Part shown: positions 8,053 through 16,328 of the stretch, piece by piece
How positions within the stretch are numbered: position 1 is the first letter of the stretch
How the letters are laid out: each line of letters begins with the position of its first letter
Source: an uncultured Bacilli bacterium
GTDB lineage: Bacteria > Bacillota_I > Bacilli_A > RF39 > UBA660
Direction of reading: 5' to 3'
NCBI GenBank assembly: GCA_947594675.1
Contig: CANQEF010000003.1
Location: 1 to 31,686 of the forward strand
Length of the DNA stretch: 31,686 bases
Notes under the pieces: model-generated
Seen by the model: the letters and a program-made list of their open reading frames with translations, nothing else
Told to the model about the DNA's origin: nothing
Databases searched by the model: none
Made by a program: the position numbers and the translations under genes

Positions 8053-9786
8053 ATGAAGACAAAATTTAACATAAATAAACAAAATATAATGGAAAATGAT
8101 TCAATGAAATTATTTACGATGTTAAGTGGCTATTTTATTTTAGTATTAGTCATTTTTTCCCTATTGCAACTTGTTAATTGTATAAATTTAAATATCATAC
8201 AAATAGTTAGTATCATTGTCCCTATAATTGTCTATTTGTTAAATAATAATAAGACACTACTCAAAAAAAAGATAATAATCATAGTTGTTTATTTGTTTTT
8301 ATTATTAGTATTGCCATTTATTTATAACAAAACATATGACCTAACAGTAGATGGAAATTCATACCATAAAACAGCTATTGCTTTTATAAAAAATGGTTGG
8401 AATCCACTTTATGAGACAGCAAGAGAATTTCAAAAAAATAATGATAAAGTTATTCCTATAGATAAAAAATTTAAATTGGATTTATGGATGGATCATTATC
8501 CTAAAGCTACTTGGATAATTGCTGCAACTATCTATAATATGACAGGAAATATTGAAAGTGGTAAATGTATTACGTTTATATTGACATTAATGCTATTAAT
8601 AATTAGTTATAATTGCTTAAGAAAAATTATTGATAAAAAATGGTCTACAATAATTTCTATATTTTTGATACTTAATCCAATTGTTTTATCTCAATTCTTT
8701 TCTTATTATGTCGATGGAATAATGGGAATTTGTTTTACCATTGAGTTATTGCTACTAATGCAAGTAAACCCCAAAGAAAAGATAAATTGGCAAATTTTTA
8801 TAGGACTAATTTCTATTTGTAGTATTTTTGTAAATTTAAAATTTACTGGTCTTCTATGTTCCGGTGTTATTTCAGCAGTTTATTATTTTTATTGGCTCAT
8901 AGTAAATCGTAAAAAAGACTTTTTAGAAACATTTAAAAAAGTTACTATCTTCTTTACCATAATATATGTAGTTGCCATTTTCTTGATAGGTGCTAACTCA
9001 TATATTAAAAATACAATTACCAATCATAATCCTTTATATCCATTAATTGGTAAAGATAAGGTAGATATAATTACTACCATGCAGCCTAAAAGTTTTAAAA
9101 ATAAAAACTCTTTAGAAAAATTTTTAATTTCTTATTTATCAAAAACAGAAAACGTCTCTTACGATGGTGAGCCATCTTATAAAATACCTTTTTTAATTTA
9201 TAAAGATGAAATATCAACATTATATAATCCTGATACTAGAATGGCTGGTTTTGGTCCTTGGACAAGTATTATCTTTATTACATCAATTATATTATTTACT
9301 ATTTTTTCTATACTCTTACTAAAGAAAGAAAAAAAGAATATTAAATATGTGACACTTCCATTACTAAGTGTTATATTGACAATAATTTTAGTTGGTGAAA
9401 GTTGGTGGGCAAGATATATTCCACAATTTTATTTACTACCAATAGGAGCAATAATTTTAGCAGTATATTTGAAAAAGTATTATAAGAAAATACTTATCCC
9501 AACATTTATATTAATATTAGCAATTACTGTTAATATTACTTGTTTTATATATGTAAATGTTAAAGAGATAATAGGATTTAAAGAAGTTAGTGATGATATA
9601 AAGATAATGAAAACAGTAGATGACTTAAAATTAAAATCAACAGTAGCCCCTGATTTATATGGATTCTATTATACATTGAACGATAATAATGTTAAATACA
9701 CAATAGATACCAATATTGATTCAGATAAAATATTATATAAATATAGTTGGAGAATAGGAGTAGAGGCCCGTGAAGAATTATATTAA
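8053..9786 (+). CDS. Polytopic GT-C-like membrane glycosyltransferase (putative)
   Basis: 577 residues from ATG 8053; upstream in-frame TTG 8044 overlaps the SD. About eleven hydrophobic segments span the protein. After the third comes an outer loop with VDGNSYHKTAIAF (D100, H104), which resembles the acidic first-loop motif of GT-C enzymes such as the GT39/GT83 and YfhO-like families. These use polyprenyl-phosphate sugars outside the cell. A second loop (about 340-395) carries NPDTRMAGFGPW, and EGSWWAR-like sequence (GESWWARY) is near 450. Lying two genes after a GtrB-like donor synthase, it could use that enzyme's product. The end overlaps the next gene by 17 bases. GT-C assignment is from topology and loop motif only. 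Confidence 0.65.
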   Translation: MKTKFNINKQNIMENDSMKLFTMLSGYFILVLVIFSLLQLVNCINLNIIQIVSIIVPIIVYLLNNNKTLLKKKIIIIVVYLFLLLVLPFIYNKTYDLTVDGNSYHKTAIAFIKNGWNPLYETAREFQKNNDKVIPIDKKFKLDLWMDHYPKATWIIAATIYNMTGNIESGKCITFILTLMLLIISYNCLRKIIDKKWSTIISIFLILNPIVLSQFFSYYVDGIMGICFTIELLLLMQVNPKEKINWQIFIGLISICSIFVNLKFTGLLCSGVISAVYYFYWLIVNRKKDFLETFKKVTIFFTIIYVVAIFLIGANSYIKNTITNHNPLYPLIGKDKVDIITTMQPKSFKNKNSLEKFLISYLSKTENVSYDGEPSYKIPFLIYKDEISTLYNPDTRMAGFGPWTSIIFITSIILFTIFSILLLKKEKKNIKYVTLPLLSVILTIILVGESWWARYIPQFYLLPIGAIILAVYLKKYYKKILIPTFILILAITVNITCFIYVNVKEIIGFKEVSDDIKIMKTVDDLKLKSTVAPDLYGFYYTLNDNNVKYTIDTNIDSDKILYKYSWRIGVEAREELY

Positions 9787-10642
9787 ATTGATTAGAGCTA
9801 AACATTGGCTAAAAAATGGACTAATTTTTTTACCATTATTTTTCAGTATAAATATGTTAAATATTAATTTACTATTTACTTGTTTAATTGCTTTTTTCAT
9901 ATTTTCTTTTACAGCAAGTATCGTATATATAATAAATGACATTAATGATATTGAAAAAGATAGATTACACCCCATTAAAAAGAATAGACCCTTAGCAAGT
10001 GGAACTATTAGTAAAAATAAAGCAGTAGCAGTAGTTATATTACTTATTTTTTTAATAGTTGGATTAATGTATATTTTATTTAGAGAAGACAATAATATAT
10101 TTGTTATTCTAATACCATTATTCTATTTAATAATTAATATTCTCTATAGTAAAGGATTGAAAAATATACCTATAATTGATGTTGTAATAATAGTTACTGG
10201 CTTTGTACTACGCGTTATGTATGGAGGAATAGTTATTAATGTGGAAGTATCTAAATACTTGTATTTAATGATTATCTTTGGTTCTTTTTATTTAGGATTT
10301 GGCAAAAGAAGAAATGAAATTATCAAAAATGGCGATAAAAGTAGAAATGTTTTAAAAATGTATAATCAAGATTTTTTAGATAAAAATATGTATGTAGCTC
10401 TAGCATTAGCAATAGTATCATATACATTATGGTGTGTTGATGCAACAACGATTAATAGAATTGGAAATGATTACATATTTTGGACGATTCCCTTACTAAT
10501 GATAATTTTACAATTATATAGTTTGGACATAGAAGGAAATTCTCATGGTGATCCAATAGAAGTAATTTTAAATGATAAAAAATTGCTTATAACAGCAGTT
10601 ATATATGTAATTATGATGGGGGGAATTTTGTACTTATTATGA
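9770..10642 (+). CDS. UbiA-family polyprenyl-phosphate phosphoribosyltransferase (DPPR synthase-like)
   Basis: 290 residues, GTG start at 9770 with AGGAG nine bases upstream. About nine hydrophobic helices. The first cytoplasmic loop has INDINDIEKDRLHPIKKNRP (55-74), the NDxxDxxxD motif (N56, D57, D60, D64) followed by the HPxKxxRPxASG signature. Further on are YSKGLKN, SKYLYLMIIFGSF, GKRRNE (178-183) and a terminal DIEGNSHGDPIEV. From memory these blocks line up with mycobacterial Rv3806c, which transfers 5-phosphoribose from PRPP to decaprenyl phosphate. Prenylating UbiA enzymes for quinones or heme lack the GKR and GDPIE blocks. The likely product is therefore undecaprenyl-phospho-5-phosphoribose, made at the inner face. 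The next gene begins with a phosphatase domain, which fits removal of the 5-phosphate. Confidence 0.85.
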   Translation: MKNYIKLIRAKHWLKNGLIFLPLFFSINMLNINLLFTCLIAFFIFSFTASIVYIINDINDIEKDRLHPIKKNRPLASGTISKNKAVAVVILLIFLIVGLMYILFREDNNIFVILIPLFYLIINILYSKGLKNIPIIDVVIIVTGFVLRVMYGGIVINVEVSKYLYLMIIFGSFYLGFGKRRNEIIKNGDKSRNVLKMYNQDFLDKNMYVALALAIVSYTLWCVDATTINRIGNDYIFWTIPLLMIILQLYSLDIEGNSHGDPIEVILNDKKLLITAVIYVIMMGGILYLL

Positions 10643-12726
10643 TAAACGGTTATGATTTTGATGGAACCATTTACAATGGTGATTCTTCAGTAGATTTTTA
10701 TTTATTTTGTTTAAAAAAAAATAAAAAAGTATTATTACAATTACCTGTACAATTATGGGGTTTTCTCCTTTACATTTTAGGTATAATAGATAAAACAAAG
10801 TTTAAAGAATCTGTATTCTCATTTTTAAAAAGAATTGCTAATTTAGATTCTTATTTAGAAGAGTTTTGGCAAAAAAATATAAAAAAAATAAAACCATGGT
10901 ATTATGAAAAACATGAAGAAAGCGATGTTATTGTCTCAGCATCACCTGAATTTTTATTAAAACCATTAGAAAAAAAATTAAAAATAAAAATAATTGCTTC
11001 CAAAGTAGATGAAAAAACAGGTAAATTTTTAGAGAAAAACTGTCATGATATTGAAAAAGTAAGAAGATTTAAAGAAATATATAAAAATAAACAGTTGCAA
11101 GCTTTTTATTCCGATTCAATGTCCGATAAACCAATAATGGATATTGCTTGTGAGGCTTATTTTGTTAAAAAAAATATTATATATAATTTAGAAAACGATA
11201 GAGAAGGAAAAATAGCTAAATACTTAAAAATAGATAAAAAAATGTATCAATTAGGAATTCTATTTTTAGTCCTTCCCATTATTATACAATTGTTTTTTTG
11301 GTACAATCGAATAATCTCAATTCCTTGTATAGTTTTACTACTTATTGCTACCTATTTAGTTTTAAAAAAATATAAGCCATTGCCTTTTAATGATTACTAT
11401 AAAATATTTAATAAGAGAAAAATTATATTTTTCCTACTCCTTATAATAGTAATAAACATTTTATCTGGAGCAGGTGGCCTTTTTCCACAAAATTGGGATT
11501 ATCATGGTCGTAATGCCATTTTTAGAGATTTGATTAATAATTCTTGGCCTGTAAAATATGATTATTCATCCTTACCCTATGAAAAAAGTATTTTTGGTAA
11601 TAGTGGCTTATTAAATTATTATTTTGCTTTCTGGTTACCAGGTGCTTTAGTAGGTAAACTAACTAATTTTAAAATAGCCAGTTTATTCATGCTTTTATGG
11701 CAAACAATAGGTGTAATTTTCTTTTTCTATTATGTTTGCCGACTATTTAAAAATGTTAAATATCGTTATTTCTTTATTTTTTTAGCTTTTGGTGGTTTGA
11801 ATGTAATTGGTCACATAATAATGAATAAATATTGGGGATTACCCGTACATCCAATTGGTACTACACACATTGATACAAGTATGGGAATATTTTGCATGTC
11901 GTCTTTTATAACACAATTATTTTGGGTTTTCAACCAAAGTGTTCCTACTTGGATTGCAGTAATGTTGTTTTTGCAAAGGAAAGATTATAAAACCTGTGGC
12001 TATTTCTTCGCCTTATTAGTTCCATTCGGGCCATTTCCCATGTTAGGATTCCTCTATTTAATTTTTTGCTATATCATATTTGGTAAAAATTTAAATGAGT
12101 TTATTAATTTGAAAAGAATCAAAGAGCTACTAACATTAGACAACATCTTTTCTTGCTTATCCGTATTACCAATTGTTTTTATGTATACCTTGAATGAATC
12201 CAAAAAAGGTTGTTTTATACTAGATAACTTACATAACGGTAAATTGCTAGAAGTACTATTTTGCTATGCACTATTTGTATTATTAGAATTCCTTGTGTAT
12301 ATCATTATTATAAATAAGAAAAATTATAAAAAAATCTTAATATGCTTTATCTTTTTTGCGATAGCACCACTATTTTATATAGGAGGATCAGATTTAGGTA
12401 ATAGAGCAACAATTCCTTTATTAATAGTTATGTATTTATTAGTCTGCGAATTTTTAAATAAGCTAGATAAAAAAAATAAAAAAGTTTATATATTACAAAA
12501 GTCTTTAATCTTGATTCTTTTAGTAGCATCAGTCACTAATTTTAATGAAATATATCGATCTTTAAAGAATGAAGTAATCAATTATAAAGGCAATATTTCA
12601 AATTATGCTGATGCTTATCAATCATTTTCAACTTTTGAAAATAAAGAATGTTCACTATTTATAACAAATTTTGTTGTAAAAAATGATAAAAGTAATAAAA
12701 TTTTACAATGGATATTAAGAAAATAG
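10639..12726 (+). CDS. Fusion: HAD-IB phosphatase plus large polytopic (GT-C-like) membrane domain
   Basis: 695 residues. Residues 1 to about 200 form a HAD-superfamily phosphatase: motif I DFDGTIYNGD (D6 nucleophile, D8), motif II serine in VIVSASPEF (S100), a lysine-containing segment, and motif IV FYSDSMSDKP (D159, D163). From about 204 onward there are ten or more membrane helices. The first outer loop, QNWDYHGRNAIFRDL (W286, D287, H289), resembles the acidic loop of GT-C transferases; TQLFWVFNQSVPTW lies near 430. The start overlaps the previous stop (ATGA); the nearest G-rich SD is far (about 16 bases), so coupling is likely. Placed right after the DPPR-synthase-like gene, the HAD domain is a good candidate for dephosphorylating polyprenyl-phospho-5-phosphoribose, and the membrane domain for using the product. 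The HAD call is secure; the rest is inference. Confidence 0.78.
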   Translation: MINGYDFDGTIYNGDSSVDFYLFCLKKNKKVLLQLPVQLWGFLLYILGIIDKTKFKESVFSFLKRIANLDSYLEEFWQKNIKKIKPWYYEKHEESDVIVSASPEFLLKPLEKKLKIKIIASKVDEKTGKFLEKNCHDIEKVRRFKEIYKNKQLQAFYSDSMSDKPIMDIACEAYFVKKNIIYNLENDREGKIAKYLKIDKKMYQLGILFLVLPIIIQLFFWYNRIISIPCIVLLLIATYLVLKKYKPLPFNDYYKIFNKRKIIFFLLLIIVINILSGAGGLFPQNWDYHGRNAIFRDLINNSWPVKYDYSSLPYEKSIFGNSGLLNYYFAFWLPGALVGKLTNFKIASLFMLLWQTIGVIFFFYYVCRLFKNVKYRYFFIFLAFGGLNVIGHIIMNKYWGLPVHPIGTTHIDTSMGIFCMSSFITQLFWVFNQSVPTWIAVMLFLQRKDYKTCGYFFALLVPFGPFPMLGFLYLIFCYIIFGKNLNEFINLKRIKELLTLDNIFSCLSVLPIVFMYTLNESKKGCFILDNLHNGKLLEVLFCYALFVLLEFLVYIIIINKKNYKKILICFIFFAIAPLFYIGGSDLGNRATIPLLIVMYLLVCEFLNKLDKKNKKVYILQKSLILILLVASVTNFNEIYRSLKNEVINYKGNISNYADAYQSFSTFENKECSLFITNFVVKNDKSNKILQWILRK

Positions 12727-12739
12727 GTGATAAACTATT

Positions 12740-15259
12740 ATGAAAAGTACATTATATAGATTATTTTTATATCTTTTTACTTTAGTATTTTTTTTAATAT
12801 TTATAGGTAGCATCTTTTCAAATAAAAGCCTAATATATGCTGAAAACCCCTTTATTATATTAATTATGTTTATTTTAACAACACTGTTTTTTATTTTAAT
12901 TTATAATTTATTTTTTAAAAAAATGGCGAACATTTCTTTAAAAAAAGAATTGAAAATAGCCTTCTTTCTAATATTAATATTTTTGCTTTTACAATGTATT
13001 TATGCCTATGTATGTATATGTTGTCCTATTTGGGATTGGCAAAATGTCATGGACTCAGCAAGAAATTATGTTGAAATTTCACCTAGTGTTGTTAATTGGT
13101 CTTATTTTCAAATGTTTCCTAACAACAATGCCTTATTATATTTAGAAATAATACTTTTTAAATTCTTAAAATTACTCGGTTTATTTACTATAAAAAAATC
13201 TATTGTATTTACTGTTTTTGTCAATTTGCTTTGTATTGATCTTTCTGTCTTATTTCTTTACTTAACTGTTAGAAATATATTCAATAAAAAAATGGCTTTA
13301 TTTTCATTAGTATTATGTATTTTTAGCTATGCTTTTTATTCATATATTCCAGTCTTCTATACTGATACCGCAACCATGTTTTTTCCCATTTTATTAATAT
13401 ATTTATATACTAAATTCTTGAAAACTAATAATACTAAATATTTATTTTTTCTAGGAATTATTGCTTTCATAGGCTACAAATTTAAACCAACCGTAATAAT
13501 TACTTTAATAGCAATACTAATTGATATTTTCTTAAGATTTAAAACCAAAAAAGTTTTTTTCAATTATGCTATCTTAATAATTCCTTTATGGATTTCATTA
13601 TTACTAATTTCTTTTTTAGAATTAAAGTTTAGCATCTTTCCTTATGATGTGAAAAATAATAATAAAGAAATTCCTTATACTCACTGGATTATGATGGGAA
13701 TGACAGAAAGAAAGAGTGGTAATTTTAATCGAGACTTCATAGGATGGTATAATCCCGATTCTTTAGATTATACATTATCTTTTGATACAACTGCAGAAAG
13801 AAAAAAAGCTAATATTAAAAAAATAAAAGAGCAATATAACGAGTATGGTTTTATTAATTATACTAAATTCTTATATAGAAAGTTGTTATTTACATGGAGC
13901 GATAGTACTTTTTATGCACCTGCACTAGTCGCTGGTCCTCAACTATTTCATAAAGATGACAGTTTTTTAGCAACACTTCCTCACTCATCAACATATAAAA
14001 GTCTCCTTTTTAAACAAACGATTGGATTATTTTTATTTATGTATTTCTTTATGATTATTGGGGCAATCTATAATTTGAAAAAGAAAACCTTTCAATTAAA
14101 TTATTCATTTTTATCCATATTTGGTCTTATGTTCTTCTTATTAATTTGGGAAGATAGTTCTAGGTATCTACTGAATTATATTCCACTAATGCTATTATGT
14201 ACAATTTATGGATTTAGTGCTATAATCAGTAGGAAAGAAAAAAATGTCGCTAATGTTATAAGTGAGGGGTATGTGAAAGAAAGTTTAAGAGGTAAAAAAG
14301 TTATGAAAAAAGATCCTATATTATATGTAGTTGTTCCCTGCTACAATGAGCAAGAAGTTTTATATGAAACTACGAAACAATTAAAAGAAAAAATGACTAC
14401 TTTGATTAAAACAAAAATGATATCAGCCAAGAGCAAAGTAATGTATGTAAACGATGGTAGTAAAGATAAAACCTGGGAAATAATCAAGGATATTAACAAA
14501 AAAGAAAATCTTTTTACGGGAATCAGTTTATCTAGGAATAGGGGACATCAAAATGCTCTCCTTGGTGGATTAATGACTGCTAAAAATTATGCCGATGTTG
14601 TTATAAGCATGGATGCTGATTTGCAAGATGATATCAATGCTATAGATGAAATGTTAGAAAAATATAAAAGTGGTTCCGATATAGTTTATGGTGTTAGAAG
14701 TGCTAGAAAAAAAGATACTTGGTTTAAAAGAGTAACCGCAGAAGGTTTCTATAAATTTATGAAAATATTAGGTGTGGATTGCGTTTACAATCATGCCGAC
14801 TATAGACTTACATCAAAAAGAGTCTTAGAGGAATTTTCTAACTTTAAAGAAGTAAATTTATTTTTACGCGGTATGTTTCCATTAGTTGGCTTTAATTCTA
14901 GTGTCGTATATTATGAAAGAAATGAACGATTTGCTGGTGAAAGCAAGTATCCATTGAAAAAAATGTTGAATTTTGCGTGGGATGGAATAACATCTTTTAG
15001 TGTAAAACCATTGAGATTGATTTGTACATTAGGTTTTTTAATTTTGTTTGTAAGCTTTGGTATTATGATTTATTCTTTAATTAGAAAGTTAACGGGAAAC
15101 ACCGTCGATGGCTGGACTTTTTTAGCAATTTCAATATGGTTTATTGGCGCAATTCAAATGATTTCTATTGGCATAATAGGTGAGTATGTTGGTAAAATGT
15201 ACGCAGAATCTAAAGCTAGACCTCGCTATATAATTAGTGAAAATTTAGAAGAAAAATAG
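12740..15259 (+). CDS. Fusion: GT-C-like membrane transferase plus GtrB/Dpm1-like polyprenyl-phosphate glycosyltransferase
   Basis: 839 residues. The N-terminal part (1 to about 500) has about eleven membrane helices. A first outer loop carries CPIWDWQNVMDSARNYV (D99), and FYTDTATMFFP follows later, both in the style of GT39/PMT-like GT-C enzymes. From about residue 522 comes a complete GT2 domain: VVPCYNEQEVLYE, YVNDGSKDKTWE, SRNRGHQNALLGG and SMDADLQDD (D625, D627, D630). Two C-terminal membrane helices end it, the GtrB/ArnC architecture seen also at 6134-7105. One chain could thus make a polyprenyl-phosphate sugar inside and use it outside. SD AGGTGAT (12725-12731) precedes ATG 12740. An in-frame ATG at the domain border (14303) has its own AGAGGT upstream, so a separate short product is possible. 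Confidence 0.85.
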   Translation: MKSTLYRLFLYLFTLVFFLIFIGSIFSNKSLIYAENPFIILIMFILTTLFFILIYNLFFKKMANISLKKELKIAFFLILIFLLLQCIYAYVCICCPIWDWQNVMDSARNYVEISPSVVNWSYFQMFPNNNALLYLEIILFKFLKLLGLFTIKKSIVFTVFVNLLCIDLSVLFLYLTVRNIFNKKMALFSLVLCIFSYAFYSYIPVFYTDTATMFFPILLIYLYTKFLKTNNTKYLFFLGIIAFIGYKFKPTVIITLIAILIDIFLRFKTKKVFFNYAILIIPLWISLLLISFLELKFSIFPYDVKNNNKEIPYTHWIMMGMTERKSGNFNRDFIGWYNPDSLDYTLSFDTTAERKKANIKKIKEQYNEYGFINYTKFLYRKLLFTWSDSTFYAPALVAGPQLFHKDDSFLATLPHSSTYKSLLFKQTIGLFLFMYFFMIIGAIYNLKKKTFQLNYSFLSIFGLMFFLLIWEDSSRYLLNYIPLMLLCTIYGFSAIISRKEKNVANVISEGYVKESLRGKKVMKKDPILYVVVPCYNEQEVLYETTKQLKEKMTTLIKTKMISAKSKVMYVNDGSKDKTWEIIKDINKKENLFTGISLSRNRGHQNALLGGLMTAKNYADVVISMDADLQDDINAIDEMLEKYKSGSDIVYGVRSARKKDTWFKRVTAEGFYKFMKILGVDCVYNHADYRLTSKRVLEEFSNFKEVNLFLRGMFPLVGFNSSVVYYERNERFAGESKYPLKKMLNFAWDGITSFSVKPLRLICTLGFLILFVSFGIMIYSLIRKLTGNTVDGWTFLAISIWFIGAIQMISIGIIGEYVGKMYAESKARPRYIISENLEEK
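14288..14305 (+). promoter_or_regulatory. Possible internal ribosome-binding site and start at the domain junction
   Basis: AGAGGT at 14288-14293 is followed nine bases later by an in-frame ATG (14303, residue 522 of the fusion). It lies exactly where the GtrB-like domain begins (MKKDPILYVVVPCYNE). It could give a free 318-residue polyprenyl-phosphate glycosyltransferase beside the full-length fusion, or be a relic of two once-separate genes. A chance match in AT/GA-rich sequence cannot be excluded. Confidence 0.4.
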
Positions 15260-15290
15260 ACAAAATTTTTGAATACTAGGAGTTGAATGT

Positions 15291-16298
15291 ATGTACATTT
15301 CTTTTGATAATGTAAAAAATAACAAAATAATATCTTCCATTAAACATTCTATTAATAGTGTTAAAATATTTATTGTAGATAAAAATGAAGATAAAAAGGA
15401 AATAAAAAAATCTAAAATTATAGTTTGTAGCGATAATATCGATGATATTGCCTATTATCTTAATTTAGGTAAAATAGTTATTGCCTATAATGCAAATAAA
15501 AAGAATGATAATGTTATTTCCAAAAATGGAAAACTATATACCTATAAAAATTCAGAAGATCTAATAGATATTTTGTTACAATTGAAATATCCGAAAAAGA
15601 AATTTAAAAAAATTAAAATAGTAGTAATGTTATTTTGCCTACTTTGTTGGTTATTCGCAATTTATTATCGAGTAGGCATTAATTGTGATAATCTAGATAA
15701 AAAAGAAAAAGAAAATATTAATACAAAGAAAATAGATCTAAAAAAAGAAAATATTGTTTTTTTTGGTGATTCTATAACTGATTATTATGATTTAGAGAAA
15801 TTTTATGATGACTATCCTGTAATAAATAGTGGTACTGCTGGTTACCAAACAAAAGATTTATTAGATAAAATTGATGAACAAGTTATCATCTACAATCCAA
15901 CTAGAGTTTTTATTTTGATTGGTACGAATGATATTGCTTTTACAGATTTAAGTGATAAAGAAATTGCTGATAATATAATTGAAATTGCTAATAAAATTAA
16001 GGACAAAAGAAAATTTACTAAAATTTATATTGAAGCAATTTACCCCGTTAGCAAAGAAGACAACGAAATAGTCCAAGAACAAATGGTTGGAAATAGAGAT
16101 AATGAAAGAATAAAAAATATTAATAAGATGGTAAAAGAAATGTGTATAAAAGAAAAATTTACCTTTGTAGATACCTATAAATTGTTAATAAATGATAATG
16201 ATAATATAGATGAAAAATATACTGCTGATGGCCTACATTTAAGTGATGAAGGATATAAGTTAGTTACCAAAGAATTAAAAAAGTACATAAATGAATAA
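15291..16298 (+). CDS. Membrane-anchored SGNH/GDSL hydrolase with an unrecognised N-terminal domain
   Basis: 335 residues; SD AGGAGTTGA (15278-15286) before ATG 15291. Residues 1 to about 105 form a soluble alpha/beta-looking domain I do not recognise. One membrane helix follows (about 107-125), then an SGNH hydrolase domain: FFGDSITDYY (catalytic Ser block), INSGTAGYQTKDLL (Gly block), LIGTNDIAF (Asn block) and DGLHLSDEGY (Asp and His). With one helix the SGNH domain should face outward if the N-terminus is cytoplasmic. It sits 30 bases before an acyltransferase-3 gene. SGNH domains paired with AT3 proteins act in O-acylation of surface glycans, as in OafA and OatA, where the two are one chain. 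Esterase versus acyl-transfer activity cannot be told here. Confidence 0.8.
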   Translation: MYISFDNVKNNKIISSIKHSINSVKIFIVDKNEDKKEIKKSKIIVCSDNIDDIAYYLNLGKIVIAYNANKKNDNVISKNGKLYTYKNSEDLIDILLQLKYPKKKFKKIKIVVMLFCLLCWLFAIYYRVGINCDNLDKKEKENINTKKIDLKKENIVFFGDSITDYYDLEKFYDDYPVINSGTAGYQTKDLLDKIDEQVIIYNPTRVFILIGTNDIAFTDLSDKEIADNIIEIANKIKDKRKFTKIYIEAIYPVSKEDNEIVQEQMVGNRDNERIKNINKMVKEMCIKEKFTFVDTYKLLINDNDNIDEKYTADGLHLSDEGYKLVTKELKKYINE

Positions 16299-16311
16299 TG
16301 AGTATAGTATT

Positions 16312-16328
16312 AGAAAGTAGTTGATATT
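16312..16328 (+). promoter_or_regulatory. Second copy of the extended SD AGAAAGTAGTTGATATT
   Basis: This is identical over 17 bases (18 with the preceding T) to 8035-8051. It ends immediately before TTG 16329, supporting that non-ATG start. It pairs with the 16S tail on both sides of a mismatched core rather than by GGAGG. Confidence 0.55.

Noticed and set aside
9778..10092. Antisense frame opposite the UbiA-type gene, and similar ones at 17549-17746, 27816-27998, 28342-28647 and 29563-29745
   Set aside because: Each lies opposite a strongly supported gene, has no recognisable domain and no convincing SD.
2901..15259. Suspicion that the several fusions are artefacts of lost stop codons in the assembly
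   Set aside because: The frames are continuous through natural-looking linkers and there are several independent fusions; a read-level check would still be useful, but nothing in the sequence shows a frameshift or a misjoin.
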